Assembly (NCBI RefSeq): GCF_019734885.1
Contig: NZ_JAAXCM010000064.1
Span: 109,912 to 173,911 of the forward strand
Length of the DNA stretch: 64,000 nucleotides
Direction: 5' to 3'
DNA from: Pseudocoprococcus catus
GTDB taxonomy: Bacteria > Bacillota > Clostridia > Lachnospirales > Lachnospiraceae
Shown here: positions 35,706-44,556 of the stretch, piece after piece
Layout of the letters: every line of letters starts with the position of its first letter
Position numbering within the stretch: position 1 is the stretch's first letter
Program-made: the position numbers and the translations under genes
Notes under the pieces: generated by a model
What the model was told of the DNA's origin: nothing
The model's input: the letters and a program-made list of their open reading frames with translations, nothing else
Databases searched by the model: none

Positions 35706-35734
35706 ATTGTAATTTTTTTTGCATCTTCTGTCAA
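35706..35734 (-). promoter_or_regulatory. Promoter of metA
   Basis: TTGACA, 17-base spacer, TACAAT on the minus strand, about 200 bases upstream of the metA start codon. Confidence 0.7.
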
Positions 35735-35767
35735 GGACGATTGACTGACTTATTTCTTATATTATTC

Positions 35768-37015
35768 TTAATTGTTGCATCCCGGAAAGATATTCTTTTT
35801 TCTAACCAGTCGACAAATCGGGATTAAATACAGATAGCATGCCGCTGCAAGACAATATAGCGGTGCACCAATCGTAGCTGCCGGCACAGCTCCTGCAATG
35901 GACCACGGAATAAGTGCCGAAATCAAAACGGCAGAATCTTCCAGATCAACTGCTCTCTGCGAATTCTCTTGTGCTTTATACAAAACGCAGCCAAGCTGCT
36001 CTGTCATCATAATCGCGATTGTCTGATTGCAGCCAACCATACTTGTAATAACAGAAAGCAACACGATACATAAAAATCTTCCCGTCTTTTTGGAAAATTT
36101 TTTTACATATTCTGTTATACCATCCAGCATTCCGGTACCACTGAAAATTCCCGAATAAGTCGATGTCATACAGACAATCATCAAGACCTTCTTCATCGAT
36201 AACAGGCCGCCGCCATCAATCATCTGCGCAGCCGCCGAATCTGTAGCCTTATAACCTGTTAGCATAATCCGAATAATCTCTGGCGCTGATCTGTGTTGAA
36301 ATACAATACAAAGGATGACTGCACATACAATGCTCAATGTCATTGACTTCTTCACATCGACACGCAGCATCGAAAGTCCAAGCACAATCACAGCTGGCAA
36401 AATCATCCACCTATTCAGCTGAAACTCTTTTGCAAAAACATCCGATACGAAAACTGCATCAACTTGATTGACACCGCCAAGTCCAATGACCCCATAAATA
36501 ATACATGTCAGTACAAAAGGAACGGCTGCCGTCCTTAACATATTTCGGATGTTATCAAAGAGATTAGTCTCTGTAATCGAGGCAACTAAAATTGCGCTGC
36601 TTGAAAGCGGCGAACTTCTGTCACCAAAAAAGCAGCCGGAAATCACCGCACCACCGCTGACCATCGGATTGACACCCGCTGTTCCTGCAATCGTCATACT
36701 GATCACGCCCATGGTTGCCGCTGTTCCAAATGAAGTCCCTGTCATAAAAGAAACAAGACAATTCATCAAAAAAATGGTCACGATCAAAATAGATGGCTTA
36801 AATAACCCCGCTGCAGATGATACGATATAAGCGATCGTACCATCTGCCCTCCACATCGCTGTCAAAATGCCGACGACCGCCAGCACAATCAGGACATTCA
36901 CAGCCTTTTTTATGCCATTGACTGCCATCCGTATTAAATCATTCAACGCAAAGCCACACCTGATGCCTGCAACAAGTATAAGAAGCAGCCCTGCAAGTAG
37001 TATTGTAATTATCAT
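35768..37015 (-). CDS. NhaC-family Na+/H+ antiporter
   Basis: A 415-residue inner-membrane protein with about eleven hydrophobic helices. Features fitting NhaC/ArsB-like antiporters are TGTSFGTAATMGVIS, the FFGDRSSPLSSSAIL stretch and VGCNQTIAIMMTEQL. It should exchange Na+ (or a small organic ion) against protons. The start at 37015 follows AAAGGAGTCGATCA; an upstream in-frame ATG has no such site. The gap upstream (37016-37238) holds nothing I recognise. The substrate is inferred from family only. Confidence 0.85.
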   Translation of the reverse strand: MIITILLAGLLLILVAGIRCGFALNDLIRMAVNGIKKAVNVLIVLAVVGILTAMWRADGTIAYIVSSAAGLFKPSILIVTIFLMNCLVSFMTGTSFGTAATMGVISMTIAGTAGVNPMVSGGAVISGCFFGDRSSPLSSSAILVASITETNLFDNIRNMLRTAAVPFVLTCIIYGVIGLGGVNQVDAVFVSDVFAKEFQLNRWMILPAVIVLGLSMLRVDVKKSMTLSIVCAVILCIVFQHRSAPEIIRIMLTGYKATDSAAAQMIDGGGLLSMKKVLMIVCMTSTYSGIFSGTGMLDGITEYVKKFSKKTGRFLCIVLLSVITSMVGCNQTIAIMMTEQLGCVLYKAQENSQRAVDLEDSAVLISALIPWSIAGAVPAATIGAPLYCLAAACYLYLIPICRLVRKKNIFPGCNN

Positions 37016-37238
37016 TGATCGACTCCTTTGACACGGTCGCACTGTGAAGCGCCCGTTTATCTCTTTCATTATTATAGCGATTATCACGGCCGCCTACAAG
37101 TTCCAAATCACTGTTTTTTTACCCACCCGGGACCACCCGCTTCTAATTTGAATGATAGAATAACAGCATAGAAAACAAATTATTTTTCACAACTCATCAA
37201 AAATCAAATAAACAGAAAAGAAAGGAATTGATACATCA

Positions 37239-37916
37239 ATGTTATTAACTATTATCGGATTAGCCCTCCTCTTTATAATCCTTGTAAATGTTGTTCTATT
37301 TTGTCTCGAAACAGAAGCTGTCGGCATCATCATTTCTATCATCGGTATCCTTATTTTCCTGAGCGGAGGACATCTATACGGCGTTATTGGTGTAATCGTA
37401 GGTATTTGTCTGTATAATCACACAAAAGAGACAAATGAAAAAGCCGAAAAGGAAAGGTCAAAAAAATATTTCCAACAAGAAATGTACAAACTTGTGGAAC
37501 AATGTTGGAATAGTCAAACCTATGATTTCAATTGGAAGCTTTGGTTTGACAATAAAGATGCAATTTTCTACGGTGATTCAAGTTTAGAACTTAAAAAGAC
37601 AGCTCAGGCAGAGCTTCAGAGCCTTGGAAAAGCCCAAATCAATCTGCTCAATATGTACCTTGATTTAATGACAACGGAATATCGTAAAGACTGGGCTATG
37701 AAAGAAATAAAGTCAAGAGAGCGCATCGTTTTAAACCTTGAAGATATCTTCAGTGAGCCGTTTCATGGTTCTGCTACAAATTCATTGCTCCGAGAAGTAC
37801 ACCAATACAGACAGGATCTTTATGATTATGTCCTTTACAAACGCAAACCACTCAATCAGGCAAAGTTATCCAGCATGATTAAACGAGGACAGGCTATTAT
37901 ATCTGCGGTCCATTAA
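37239..37916 (+). CDS. Hypothetical membrane-anchored protein
   Basis: A 225-residue protein. Two or three hydrophobic helices occupy the first 65 residues (LLTIIGLALLFIILVNVVLF, IIISIIGILIFLSGGHLYGV, then IGVIVGICLY), followed by a soluble, charged, mostly helical domain of 160 residues with no cysteine-rich or catalytic motif that I recognise. AAAGGAA lies upstream of the ATG. It is isolated on the plus strand and AT-rich compared with its neighbours. Confidence 0.65.
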   Translation: MLLTIIGLALLFIILVNVVLFCLETEAVGIIISIIGILIFLSGGHLYGVIGVIVGICLYNHTKETNEKAEKERSKKYFQQEMYKLVEQCWNSQTYDFNWKLWFDNKDAIFYGDSSLELKKTAQAELQSLGKAQINLLNMYLDLMTTEYRKDWAMKEIKSRERIVLNLEDIFSEPFHGSATNSLLREVHQYRQDLYDYVLYKRKPLNQAKLSSMIKRGQAIISAVH

Positions 37917-37988
37917 TCCGCTGCCCATCGATTGAAATCCAAGACTACGACTTGTAAAAAGGGAAGGATCAAGATCGACGAAACTGAA

Positions 37989-38018
37989 AAGAGGGAATCA
38001 CTTTCGTGGTTCCCTCTT
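37989..38018. terminator. Bidirectional terminator
   Basis: AAGAGGGAATCAC and GTGGTTCCCTCTT form a 13-bp stem with a 4-base loop between two convergent genes (the hypothetical membrane protein and rubrerythrin). Confidence 0.85.
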
Positions 38019-38049
38019 ATAAAAATCCTTATTCTATGCGGCTTTGTGA

Positions 38050-38592
38050 TTAGCCGAAGTATCTCTTAAGCAGTCCTTCAAACGCTTTTCCATGGCGGGC
38101 CTCATCGCGGGCCATCTCATGCACTGTATCATGGATTGCATCCAGGTTCAGAGCTTTCGCACGTTTAGCAAGGTCAAATTTACCTTCTGTTGCACCGTGT
38201 TCAGCATCTACTCTCATCTCAAGGTTCTTCTTTGTGCTGTCTGTAACAACTTCGCCAAGGAGTTCTGCAAACTTAGCTGCATGTTCAGCTTCCTCATAAG
38301 CTGCCTTCTCCCAGTATAAACCGATTTCAGGATAACCTTCTCTATGAGCCACACGAGCCATTGCCAGATACATACCAACTTCTGAACATTCACCTTCGAA
38401 GTTCGCTCTTAAATCACTCATGATATCTTCCGGGGCGCCCTGTGCAACACCTACAACATGTTCTGCAGCCCATGTCTTATCTGCGGACTGTTCTTTGAAC
38501 TTGCTGGCAGGCTGCTTACAGACTGGACAAAATTCTGGTGGATTCTCACCTTCGTAAACATAACCACATACTGTACAAACCCATTTCTTCAT
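38050..38592 (-). CDS. Reverse rubrerythrin (peroxidase)
   Basis: A 180-residue oxidative-stress protein that reduces H2O2 (and possibly O2) using electrons from NADH-linked partners. The rubredoxin centre is at the N-terminus (Cys6, Cys9, Cys22, Cys25 in CTVCGY and CPVCKQP). The diiron ferritin-like domain follows, with [18 protein letters not shown] and ExxH-type helices ([20 protein letters not shown]). This domain order is reversed relative to classical rubrerythrin. It lies downstream of perR with a palindromic box (38724-38742) in front, suggesting peroxide regulation. Confidence 0.93.
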   Translation of the reverse strand: MKKWVCTVCGYVYEGENPPEFCPVCKQPASKFKEQSADKTWAAEHVVGVAQGAPEDIMSDLRANFEGECSEVGMYLAMARVAHREGYPEIGLYWEKAAYEEAEHAAKFAELLGEVVTDSTKKNLEMRVDAEHGATEGKFDLAKRAKALNLDAIHDTVHEMARDEARHGKAFEGLLKRYFG

Positions 38593-38723
38593 AATTATAA
38601 TCTCCTTTTCATACTTTATAATATCCTGTAACCATTCCGATCCATACTAACTGCCTTCAGCTATATGCCCGCTGACTGCTTCCCCATTATACGGAACGGT
38701 TACGATTAATATGTTTCTCTCAA

Positions 38724-38742
38724 AACAGTAATCATTACTGTT
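38724..38742. promoter_or_regulatory. Fur/PerR-like palindrome upstream of rubrerythrin
   Basis: A perfect 19-base palindrome with half-site AACAGTAAT around a central C. The A/T-rich inner part resembles a PerR box. Confidence 0.6.
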
Positions 38743-38773
38743 ATCTGTATATTACACCACTTTTCCCGCCTTG

Positions 38774-39172
38774 TCAACTATTTTTTTCATTTTCTTTGCA
38801 TTTCCCGCAGGTGCCATAAAACAGAACGAAATGACCATCTATCTCACCGTCAAAACCATCCTTCGCAAGCACATCGATATGTTCCAACGGTGGCATATGC
38901 AAATCTGAAACAGCCCTGCATTTCTTGCATACAAAATGATAATGCTGTGATGTATCTGCATCATAATGATCCTGTCCTTCCCCGCATGAAAAGCGGAGAA
39001 TTTCTCCCTGATCCACTAATAAAGAAAGGTTTCTGTAAACCGTCCCAAGACTGATCTTCGGATACTCCTCCCGCACCGACGCGTAAATCATATCTGCTGT
39101 CGGGTGATCCTTCCGCCCTTTCAGGCAATTAATAATAGACTCTCTCTGTCTGCTGTACTTCAATCCCGGCAT
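38774..39172 (-). CDS. Fur-family regulator, PerR-like
   Basis: A 132-residue metal-dependent repressor. The winged-helix DNA-binding domain (HPTADMIYASVREE, ISLGTVYRNLSLL) is followed by the metal-binding domain (HYDADTSQHYHFVC) and two structural-zinc CxxC pairs (CKKC, CGKC). Neighbouring reverse rubrerythrin makes PerR (peroxide sensing) more likely than Fur, but the sequence alone does not settle this. A Fur/PerR-type box at 39258-39272 suggests autoregulation. Confidence 0.88.
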   Translation of the reverse strand: MPGLKYSRQRESIINCLKGRKDHPTADMIYASVREEYPKISLGTVYRNLSLLVDQGEILRFSCGEGQDHYDADTSQHYHFVCKKCRAVSDLHMPPLEHIDVLAKDGFDGEIDGHFVLFYGTCGKCKENEKNS

Positions 39173-39257
39173 ACTAATCTCCTCAATTCTATACTAAATC
39201 TAACTCAATATAACTCTCCGAAGCCAGCTTTCATATACCAGCTTCCACTTTTATAAA

Positions 39258-39272
39258 TAATAATCGTTATCA
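39258..39272 (-). promoter_or_regulatory. Fur/PerR box upstream of perR
   Basis: TGATAACGATTATTA on the minus strand matches 12 of 15 positions of the 7-1-7 box TGATAATNATTATCA. It lies in the perR promoter region. Confidence 0.6.
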
Positions 39273-39377
39273 TTATTTTAGTATATAAACATTTTTTCGT
39301 CAATATCTATTTCCTATATTCTCTACATTTTCTTGAAAAAATGTACTCAACCACAGCATTCATCCCTGCAATAAAAT

Positions 39378-39425
39378 ATAAAATGCGTACAAAACACTTC
39401 GGAAAAGGTGATAAAAAAGAAGACT
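39378..39425 (+). repeat. Direct repeat of the family A copy 2 left arm
   Basis: TATAAAATGCGT, AACACTTCGG, AAAGG and ATAAAAA-GA-GACT recur at 39553-39600 with few changes. The gap 39173-39751 otherwise holds only the Fur box, this repeat and the fold-back element. Confidence 0.6.
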
Positions 39426-39554
39426 ATTTCCTATACACTTCTGCCCATCACAGCGTGCAGTCAAAACCATCAAAAAAAAAATTGCTCACTATTTTATCTT
39501 CCTCGATTATTCCCCACTCTTCCTCCGATTTCGAGAAACCATCAATACATCATA

Positions 39555-39745
39555 TAAAATGCGTCTAAACACTTCGGAGAAAGGATATAAAAAGGAGACT
39601 CTTCAAACAGGTGCTTCTAGCTCGGCCAGTACTTAGATGCTGTTTTTTAGCATCTTACGTACTGCTGCCAGAGCTAGGCAGTGCAAACGTGCCTGTTGAA
39701 GAGTCTCCTTTTTATATCCTTTTCGAAATATACGAACGCATTTTA
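39555..39745. repeat. Fold-back element, family A, copy 2
   Basis: The arms share AAAATGCGT, AAGGATATAAAAAGGAGACT and CTTCAA in inverted orientation on each side. The core (39608-39695) begins CAGGTGCTTC, has CAGTACTTAGATGCT/AGCATCTTACGTACTG in the centre and ends GTGCCTG: the reverse orientation of copies 1 and 3. It lies 7 bases past the hydrogenase stop, so it may also act as a terminator. Confidence 0.75.
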
Positions 39746-39751
39746 ATCATT

Positions 39752-41215
39752 TTATTGATGATTTCTCGTCATATTAATACCGTATTCATCGTACTGTGCA
39801 ACATTTTCAAGAACACCTCGATCATCCGCCTTGGCGATCTGACCATTTCTGTCCTTGAGGAATGTTCTGGATTTACCAAGCATTGCTGGACCGTTAACAC
39901 AGCCGCCGACACATGCCATACCTTCAATAAAGTCTTCCGGAAGCTTGCCGACTTTCAGAAGCATCAGTGCTTTCTTGCATTCCTGTGCACCGCTGCAGGT
40001 CTTAACCTTCAGATCAACTTCTTTGTTGGCTTCCTTGAATGTTTCAAGGACGGCTGCTGTTACACCGCCGGATACAGAATACTGCTTGCCGAACTTACTT
40101 CCCTGCTGCAGGGTCTCTGTACATTCCTCAGGATCAATATTTTTCGCCTCAAACATGCTGGCCAGTTCTTCATAAGTCATGGCATAATCCGCACCACCGA
40201 AAGTAATGGAATCAATGACTTCGGATTTCTTGGCAATACATGGTCCTATGAAAACGCATACAGCATCCGGATGCATGGCTTTGATCAGACGTCCTGTAGC
40301 TGTCATCGGTGAAACAGTTGTAGACATATACTTGAGCACCTGCGGATAATGCTTCTTGATCAGAGAAACGAAAGCCGGACAACAGGATGTTGTCATTTTC
40401 TCGCCGGCTTCATAGTGCTCCAGAAGCTCCTGTCCTTCATTCTTTGAAACAAAATCTGCGCCCAGAGATACTTCATACATGTCTCTGAAACCAAGCTTCA
40501 TGACAGCCTCACGGATCATACCGACACTGACATCAGGGCCGAACTGCCCTTCAATAGCCGGTGCCACCATGGCGTAAACCGGTGCGCCGCTGCTGATCAG
40601 TTTGATTACGTCCACCATAAATGAACGGTCTGATAAAGCACCGAACGGACAGTTGATCACACACTGACCGCAGTTAATGCATTTCTCCTCATTAATAACA
40701 ACAATGTTGTCCTCATCCATTGTAATGGCATCTACAGGACAGCTGCGCTTACATGGACGCATCAGGTCGGCAATGGCATTGTAAGGACAAGCCTCTGCAC
40801 ACTTACCGCACTCTTTACATTTCTTATGGTCAATGACGGCATGGCCGCCTTCAAACTTGATGGCGCCAAAATTACATGCGCCAAGACATTTTTTGGCCAT
40901 ACACATCTGACAGTTGTTAGTCACATTAAATCTGTTGATCGGACAGCCTTCACAGGCAGCCTCGATCACCTGCACAATATTCTTGTTCTTCTGGCCGGAC
41001 ATGGCAGAACGTCCCATAGCCAGCTGTACACGTTCACGGATGATCTCACGTTCTCTATAAACGCAGCATCTGTAGTGCGGTGTACGTCCCGGAATCAGCT
41101 TGTAAGGAATCTCATTGGCTTTCTCGTCCAATTCTCCTGCAAAAGCCAGCCGGGCAACTTCTGTATTGACTTCAAATTTAATTTTATTAATATCAGTAAT
41201 AAATGTTGTCTTCAT
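39752..41215 (-). CDS. [FeFe] hydrogenase, group B type
   Basis: A 487-residue cytoplasmic iron-only hydrogenase. The N-terminal half carries several [4Fe-4S] sites (CEGCPINRFNVTNNC, CKECGKCAEACPYNAI, CINCGQCVINCPFGAL). The H-cluster domain shows L1 TSCCPAFV, L2 FIGPCIAKKSE and L3 GMACVGGCVNGP, the pattern of group B enzymes. It probably exchanges electrons with ferredoxin to make or use H2. The ATG at 41215 is chosen because GAGG lies 9 bases upstream; that site overlaps the end of the phosphatase gene. It is last gene of a four-gene operon. Confidence 0.88.
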   Translation of the reverse strand: MKTTFITDINKIKFEVNTEVARLAFAGELDEKANEIPYKLIPGRTPHYRCCVYREREIIRERVQLAMGRSAMSGQKNKNIVQVIEAACEGCPINRFNVTNNCQMCMAKKCLGACNFGAIKFEGGHAVIDHKKCKECGKCAEACPYNAIADLMRPCKRSCPVDAITMDEDNIVVINEEKCINCGQCVINCPFGALSDRSFMVDVIKLISSGAPVYAMVAPAIEGQFGPDVSVGMIREAVMKLGFRDMYEVSLGADFVSKNEGQELLEHYEAGEKMTTSCCPAFVSLIKKHYPQVLKYMSTTVSPMTATGRLIKAMHPDAVCVFIGPCIAKKSEVIDSITFGGADYAMTYEELASMFEAKNIDPEECTETLQQGSKFGKQYSVSGGVTAAVLETFKEANKEVDLKVKTCSGAQECKKALMLLKVGKLPEDFIEGMACVGGCVNGPAMLGKSRTFLKDRNGQIAKADDRGVLENVAQYDEYGINMTRNHQ

Positions 41216-41226
41216 ACATATCATCC

Positions 41227-42402
41227 TCAATAATATTTAACACTGACTGTTTTTCCCATCTTCCTGCCTTCCTCAATGATCTTGTCCACCAAACGCATGC
41301 GGACACTAAGATCAAATGGAAGACCAGCTGCCTGATGAGCCGGGTTCATCGCTTCACCTACAAATAAATGCAGATGCGTGCATCTCTCAATAATGAGTTT
41401 TGCCAGTTGCGAACCGCCATTCTTCTCATCAAGCCGTTTGAAAAACGACTGATCCTGCCGTCCTTCATTATATTCATGCATCATACTCACCGCACGGTTC
41501 AGTGTCAGAACACCTTCCGTCACAAGATCCAGTCCGTCAATTTCAGCTGTCGGAGGAATATCCGGATCTTCGTAAATGAGGGATGCTTTTATATGTTTGT
41601 TTAATACACGTGCCGCTATTGTGGCACTTGTACCGCCGCTGACAACATGCAGCCCCTGTGAGCGCATGAATTCACGGATAGCACTTTCGTCATCTTCTCG
41701 CTTTGTCGGAGGACCTGTGAAAATATTCAGGTCCATTCGTGCTGTCACTTTCGCCACAACAACGGTTGTATCATCTCCCGGTCGCTGATGGTACAGCTGA
41801 CTGCACTCATTGATCACATAGGATGCCAGGCGTGCTGCCGTCATCTTCGTATCATTGAACCTCTGTTGGATAAACTCACCGACTCTCGTCCGTCCCCATC
41901 CAAAACCATACAGACCGCCAACCCCTGCATGGGTCACACCGTCACTCATCATCACAAAATAATCGTCTTCCTGAATGTTAAAACGATATTCTCTGATAAT
42001 CTTGCCTGAAAGCTCCCGCTCTGTATGCTCAATATCAAGCTTCTGACCGTCACGGATCACAATGCAGGCCGGTGTATCATACTCCACCAGATAGGCACGC
42101 CCATCTCTGAAAATCTGAAGGATCGCAAATGTGGAATAGGCCACCTGCCTTACTTTGCAGATTGGCAGTGTCATAGCAATGGTCTCCACGCAGTCTTCAA
42201 TGGTCTCGCCGTTTTTCAGCATCGTACCGAGAATCCTGGTGGTCAATGTGGATAAGATATTGGCCTTTACACCGCTTCCCATACCATCTGACAGAATGAT
42301 AATATCAGCATCCGCTGTCTTAACGATCTCGACAGTATCACCACAAAGTTCTTCTTCTCTTTTGTTCAGACTCTTGCTGCAGACATCCAGACTTACATTC
42401 AT
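41227..42402 (-). CDS. SpoIIE-type PP2C protein phosphatase
   Basis: A 391-residue protein. The PPM/SpoIIE phosphatase fold spans about residues 1-215: metal ligands in LSDGMGSGVKAN, FVMMSDGVTHAG and GDDTTVVVAKV. The remaining 175 residues (TGPPTKREDDES onward, with VVSGGTSATIAARVL and HLHLFVGEAMNPAHQAAG) form a separate domain I do not recognise. It overlaps the upstream sensor gene by 4 bases and abuts the hydrogenase, so a redox- or H2-linked signalling role through Ser/Thr dephosphorylation is a reasonable inference. Confidence 0.85.
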   Translation of the reverse strand: MNVSLDVCSKSLNKREEELCGDTVEIVKTADADIIILSDGMGSGVKANILSTLTTRILGTMLKNGETIEDCVETIAMTLPICKVRQVAYSTFAILQIFRDGRAYLVEYDTPACIVIRDGQKLDIEHTERELSGKIIREYRFNIQEDDYFVMMSDGVTHAGVGGLYGFGWGRTRVGEFIQQRFNDTKMTAARLASYVINECSQLYHQRPGDDTTVVVAKVTARMDLNIFTGPPTKREDDESAIREFMRSQGLHVVSGGTSATIAARVLNKHIKASLIYEDPDIPPTAEIDGLDLVTEGVLTLNRAVSMMHEYNEGRQDQSFFKRLDEKNGGSQLAKLIIERCTHLHLFVGEAMNPAHQAAGLPFDLSVRMRLVDKIIEEGRKMGKTVSVKYY

Positions 42403-44129
42403 ATCTTTATATCCTCATCACTGTCCATCAGTGTGTCTCTCAATTTGCGAAGGGTTGACTTCGTTTCAGCTGTTGTCTCACCAAGAAGACCGGCAATCTC
42501 CTGAGCCACCATCATCTGTTTGTTGATGACATTCTGAGCCATAGCCACTGTGTCCAGTTTCACCTTCCGAAGCTGCTCCTGCTTGCGCACACCTTCCGTA
42601 ATGTCACGCATAATCACAAGGGCCTTTTCCTGCTCACGCATGTAGATAATATTCTGCATTGTCTTAATATGATAGGCATCATAATCTACACGCTGATTAA
42701 TAATACTTCGCTTCTCACGGAAAACCTTTTCAAAATATTCTGTGGAAATAAATTCAGATACCGGATGTCCCAGCGCTTTCTGCTGGGATACACCAAAAGC
42801 GACCTCTGCTGCATTGTTGAATTCACAGATATAATAATCCTTATCCACAACAATGATCATACTTGGTGTCACAGCCAGAATAATATCAGACATACCCTTG
42901 GCCTGCTCATACATATACGGAATACACATGGTCAGTTGGGTTTTGCCGCGGTATACAGCAATGGCCTTATCACGGCATGTCGGGAAACCGCAGGCACCGC
43001 AGTTTAATTCCTTCTCCGGTGAATCCTTGCCAATCTTGGACAGGATCGCACGGATCTGCTCATCTGACGGGACAATTCTCTTTTCGCAGCGTGCCGTATA
43101 TTCCTTATAAAGGCTGACACCTTCCGGCAGCGGCGGCAATTCCGGTGCCTCATGCTCATCTACTTTCTGGCTGACACTGATCTTGGATCTGAAACGGTCA
43201 CGCTTCTTGCCTCCGGTCATTGGTCCGTTGATGCAGCCGCCGGTACATGAATTCAGCTCAATAACACAATTCTTGATCTCACCGTTGCGAATGCATTCAA
43301 AAAGCTCTTCACATGGTCCGATACCACTGACATACAGTCGCTTGTGCTTGTACTTACGGCCTTTTGCAGCCTTAATAGCAGAAAGAATCCCTCCACTGAC
43401 AGCAAACAGACGCATCACCTTTGGATCCATACTGTCCATATGGCTGCTCGGACATTCCGGAATCTTGATCTGTTCGCTTCTGAGCCATTCACGCAGTGTT
43501 GCAAAATCCAACACCGCATCGATGATGCCTTTTGTTCTCGGATCCTTTAATGCATCTCCTCCATCTGAGACACATGGACTGATATAGATGATCTTCACAT
43601 CCGGTCCATACTGTGCTCTGAGCATTCTTGCATGTGCGATAGCCGGTGTCACAACAGGCAGAAGATACGGCAGCATATCCGGATGATATTTCTCAATCAA
43701 GTTGTTGATGGCAGAACATGATGATGTCAGAAGGACTGCATCCTTATCGGATCTGTCACAATAATTCATGTATTCCTGCACAACATATCCGGCAGCTTCT
43801 GCCGTTTCATGTACATATGTAAATCCCAGCTGATGAAGGGCTGCCGCCATCTGGTTCGGATCTGCATCTCCAAATACCCCCAGGTACGCCGGTGCCAGAG
43901 ATACAACGGTCTTCTCCCGGTTCTTCACCATGGACTTGATCCACTGAATATCCTTGATAAATGTAATCGCATTCTGTGGACAGGCCTCCAGACACTGACC
44001 GCATTCCACACACTCTGAAGCAACAAACTGTGCATGTTCATCCTTGATACGAATGGCCTTTACTTCACACAAACGGACACATTTATAACAGTCCTTGCAC
44101 TTTGCCTTTCTAAATCCAATGACGCCCAC
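42399..44129 (-). CDS. Sensory [FeFe] hydrogenase-like protein with PAS domain (HydS type)
   Basis: A 576-residue protein. N-terminal paired ferredoxin motifs (CKDCYKCVRLCEVKAI, CVECGQCLEACPQNAI) lead into an H-cluster-like domain with altered loops (TSSCSAIN, ISPCVSDGG, SCTGGCINGP). A [4Fe-4S] domain of PF04060 type (CGACGFPTCRDKAIAVYRGK with a later Cys) follows, then a PAS domain (ILAVTPSMIIVVDKDYYI) and a short helical tail. This is the architecture of group C sensory hydrogenases, which are thought to sense H2 or redox state and signal rather than catalyse. The adjacent phosphatase fits that view. Confidence 0.85.
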   Translation of the reverse strand: MGVIGFRKAKCKDCYKCVRLCEVKAIRIKDEHAQFVASECVECGQCLEACPQNAITFIKDIQWIKSMVKNREKTVVSLAPAYLGVFGDADPNQMAAALHQLGFTYVHETAEAAGYVVQEYMNYCDRSDKDAVLLTSSCSAINNLIEKYHPDMLPYLLPVVTPAIAHARMLRAQYGPDVKIIYISPCVSDGGDALKDPRTKGIIDAVLDFATLREWLRSEQIKIPECPSSHMDSMDPKVMRLFAVSGGILSAIKAAKGRKYKHKRLYVSGIGPCEELFECIRNGEIKNCVIELNSCTGGCINGPMTGGKKRDRFRSKISVSQKVDEHEAPELPPLPEGVSLYKEYTARCEKRIVPSDEQIRAILSKIGKDSPEKELNCGACGFPTCRDKAIAVYRGKTQLTMCIPYMYEQAKGMSDIILAVTPSMIIVVDKDYYICEFNNAAEVAFGVSQQKALGHPVSEFISTEYFEKVFREKRSIINQRVDYDAYHIKTMQNIIYMREQEKALVIMRDITEGVRKQEQLRKVKLDTVAMAQNVINKQMMVAQEIAGLLGETTAETKSTLRKLRDTLMDSDEDIKI

Positions 44130-44131
44130 CC

Positions 44132-44371
44132 TTAAAGCCTCCTGAGTACTTCATTTTCAAAAAATGTATTCACAGTCTCCGGTGAAACGCTGAACAATTC
44201 ATCGTTAATCTTTACACAAACACCATTTGAACATTCGCCCATGCAAAATGAACCATTGAGCTCAATTTTGTCGTTTAACTGACGCTCCGTGATCAATTCT
44301 TCCAGTTTCTGAATAATTGTTCTTGAACCTTTCAGATGACATGAACTTCCAATACAGATTGTGATTGTCAT
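44132..44371 (-). CDS. Thioredoxin-like [2Fe-2S] ferredoxin
   Basis: A 79-residue protein with NuoE-type fold: cysteines in CIGSSCHLKG and CMGECSNGVC supply the four [2Fe-2S] ligands. It is first of the operon 44371-39752 and ends 2 bases before the sensor gene. It probably relays electrons to or from the hydrogenase-like sensor or the hydrogenase. The upstream gap 44372-44556 carries two direct TTAACAA half-sites but no clear Rex site. Confidence 0.88.
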   Translation of the reverse strand: MTITICIGSSCHLKGSRTIIQKLEELITERQLNDKIELNGSFCMGECSNGVCVKINDELFSVSPETVNTFFENEVLRRL

Positions 44372-44556
44372 AGCAATTCCTCCTTATTTTAGTTAATCAT
44401 TCTCCTCCCCGAGTGATTAACAATATTTTAACAATAGTTTCTTTTTCTTTCAACACAGTTTCCTATAGTTTTTAATTTTATACAATTTGTATACAATATT
44501 CAATATTCACTTTTGAATAATACTTTTATAATCGCACTTTCAACAATCTATCGCTT

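Noticed and set aside
39341..39568. 75-residue plus-strand reading frame
   Set aside because: No ribosome site, low-complexity content, and it runs through a repeat arm; not treated as a gene.
44417..44434. Rex-type redox operator upstream of the hydrogenase operon
   Set aside because: The half-sites TTAACAA are in direct, not inverted, orientation, so the Rex pattern is not met.
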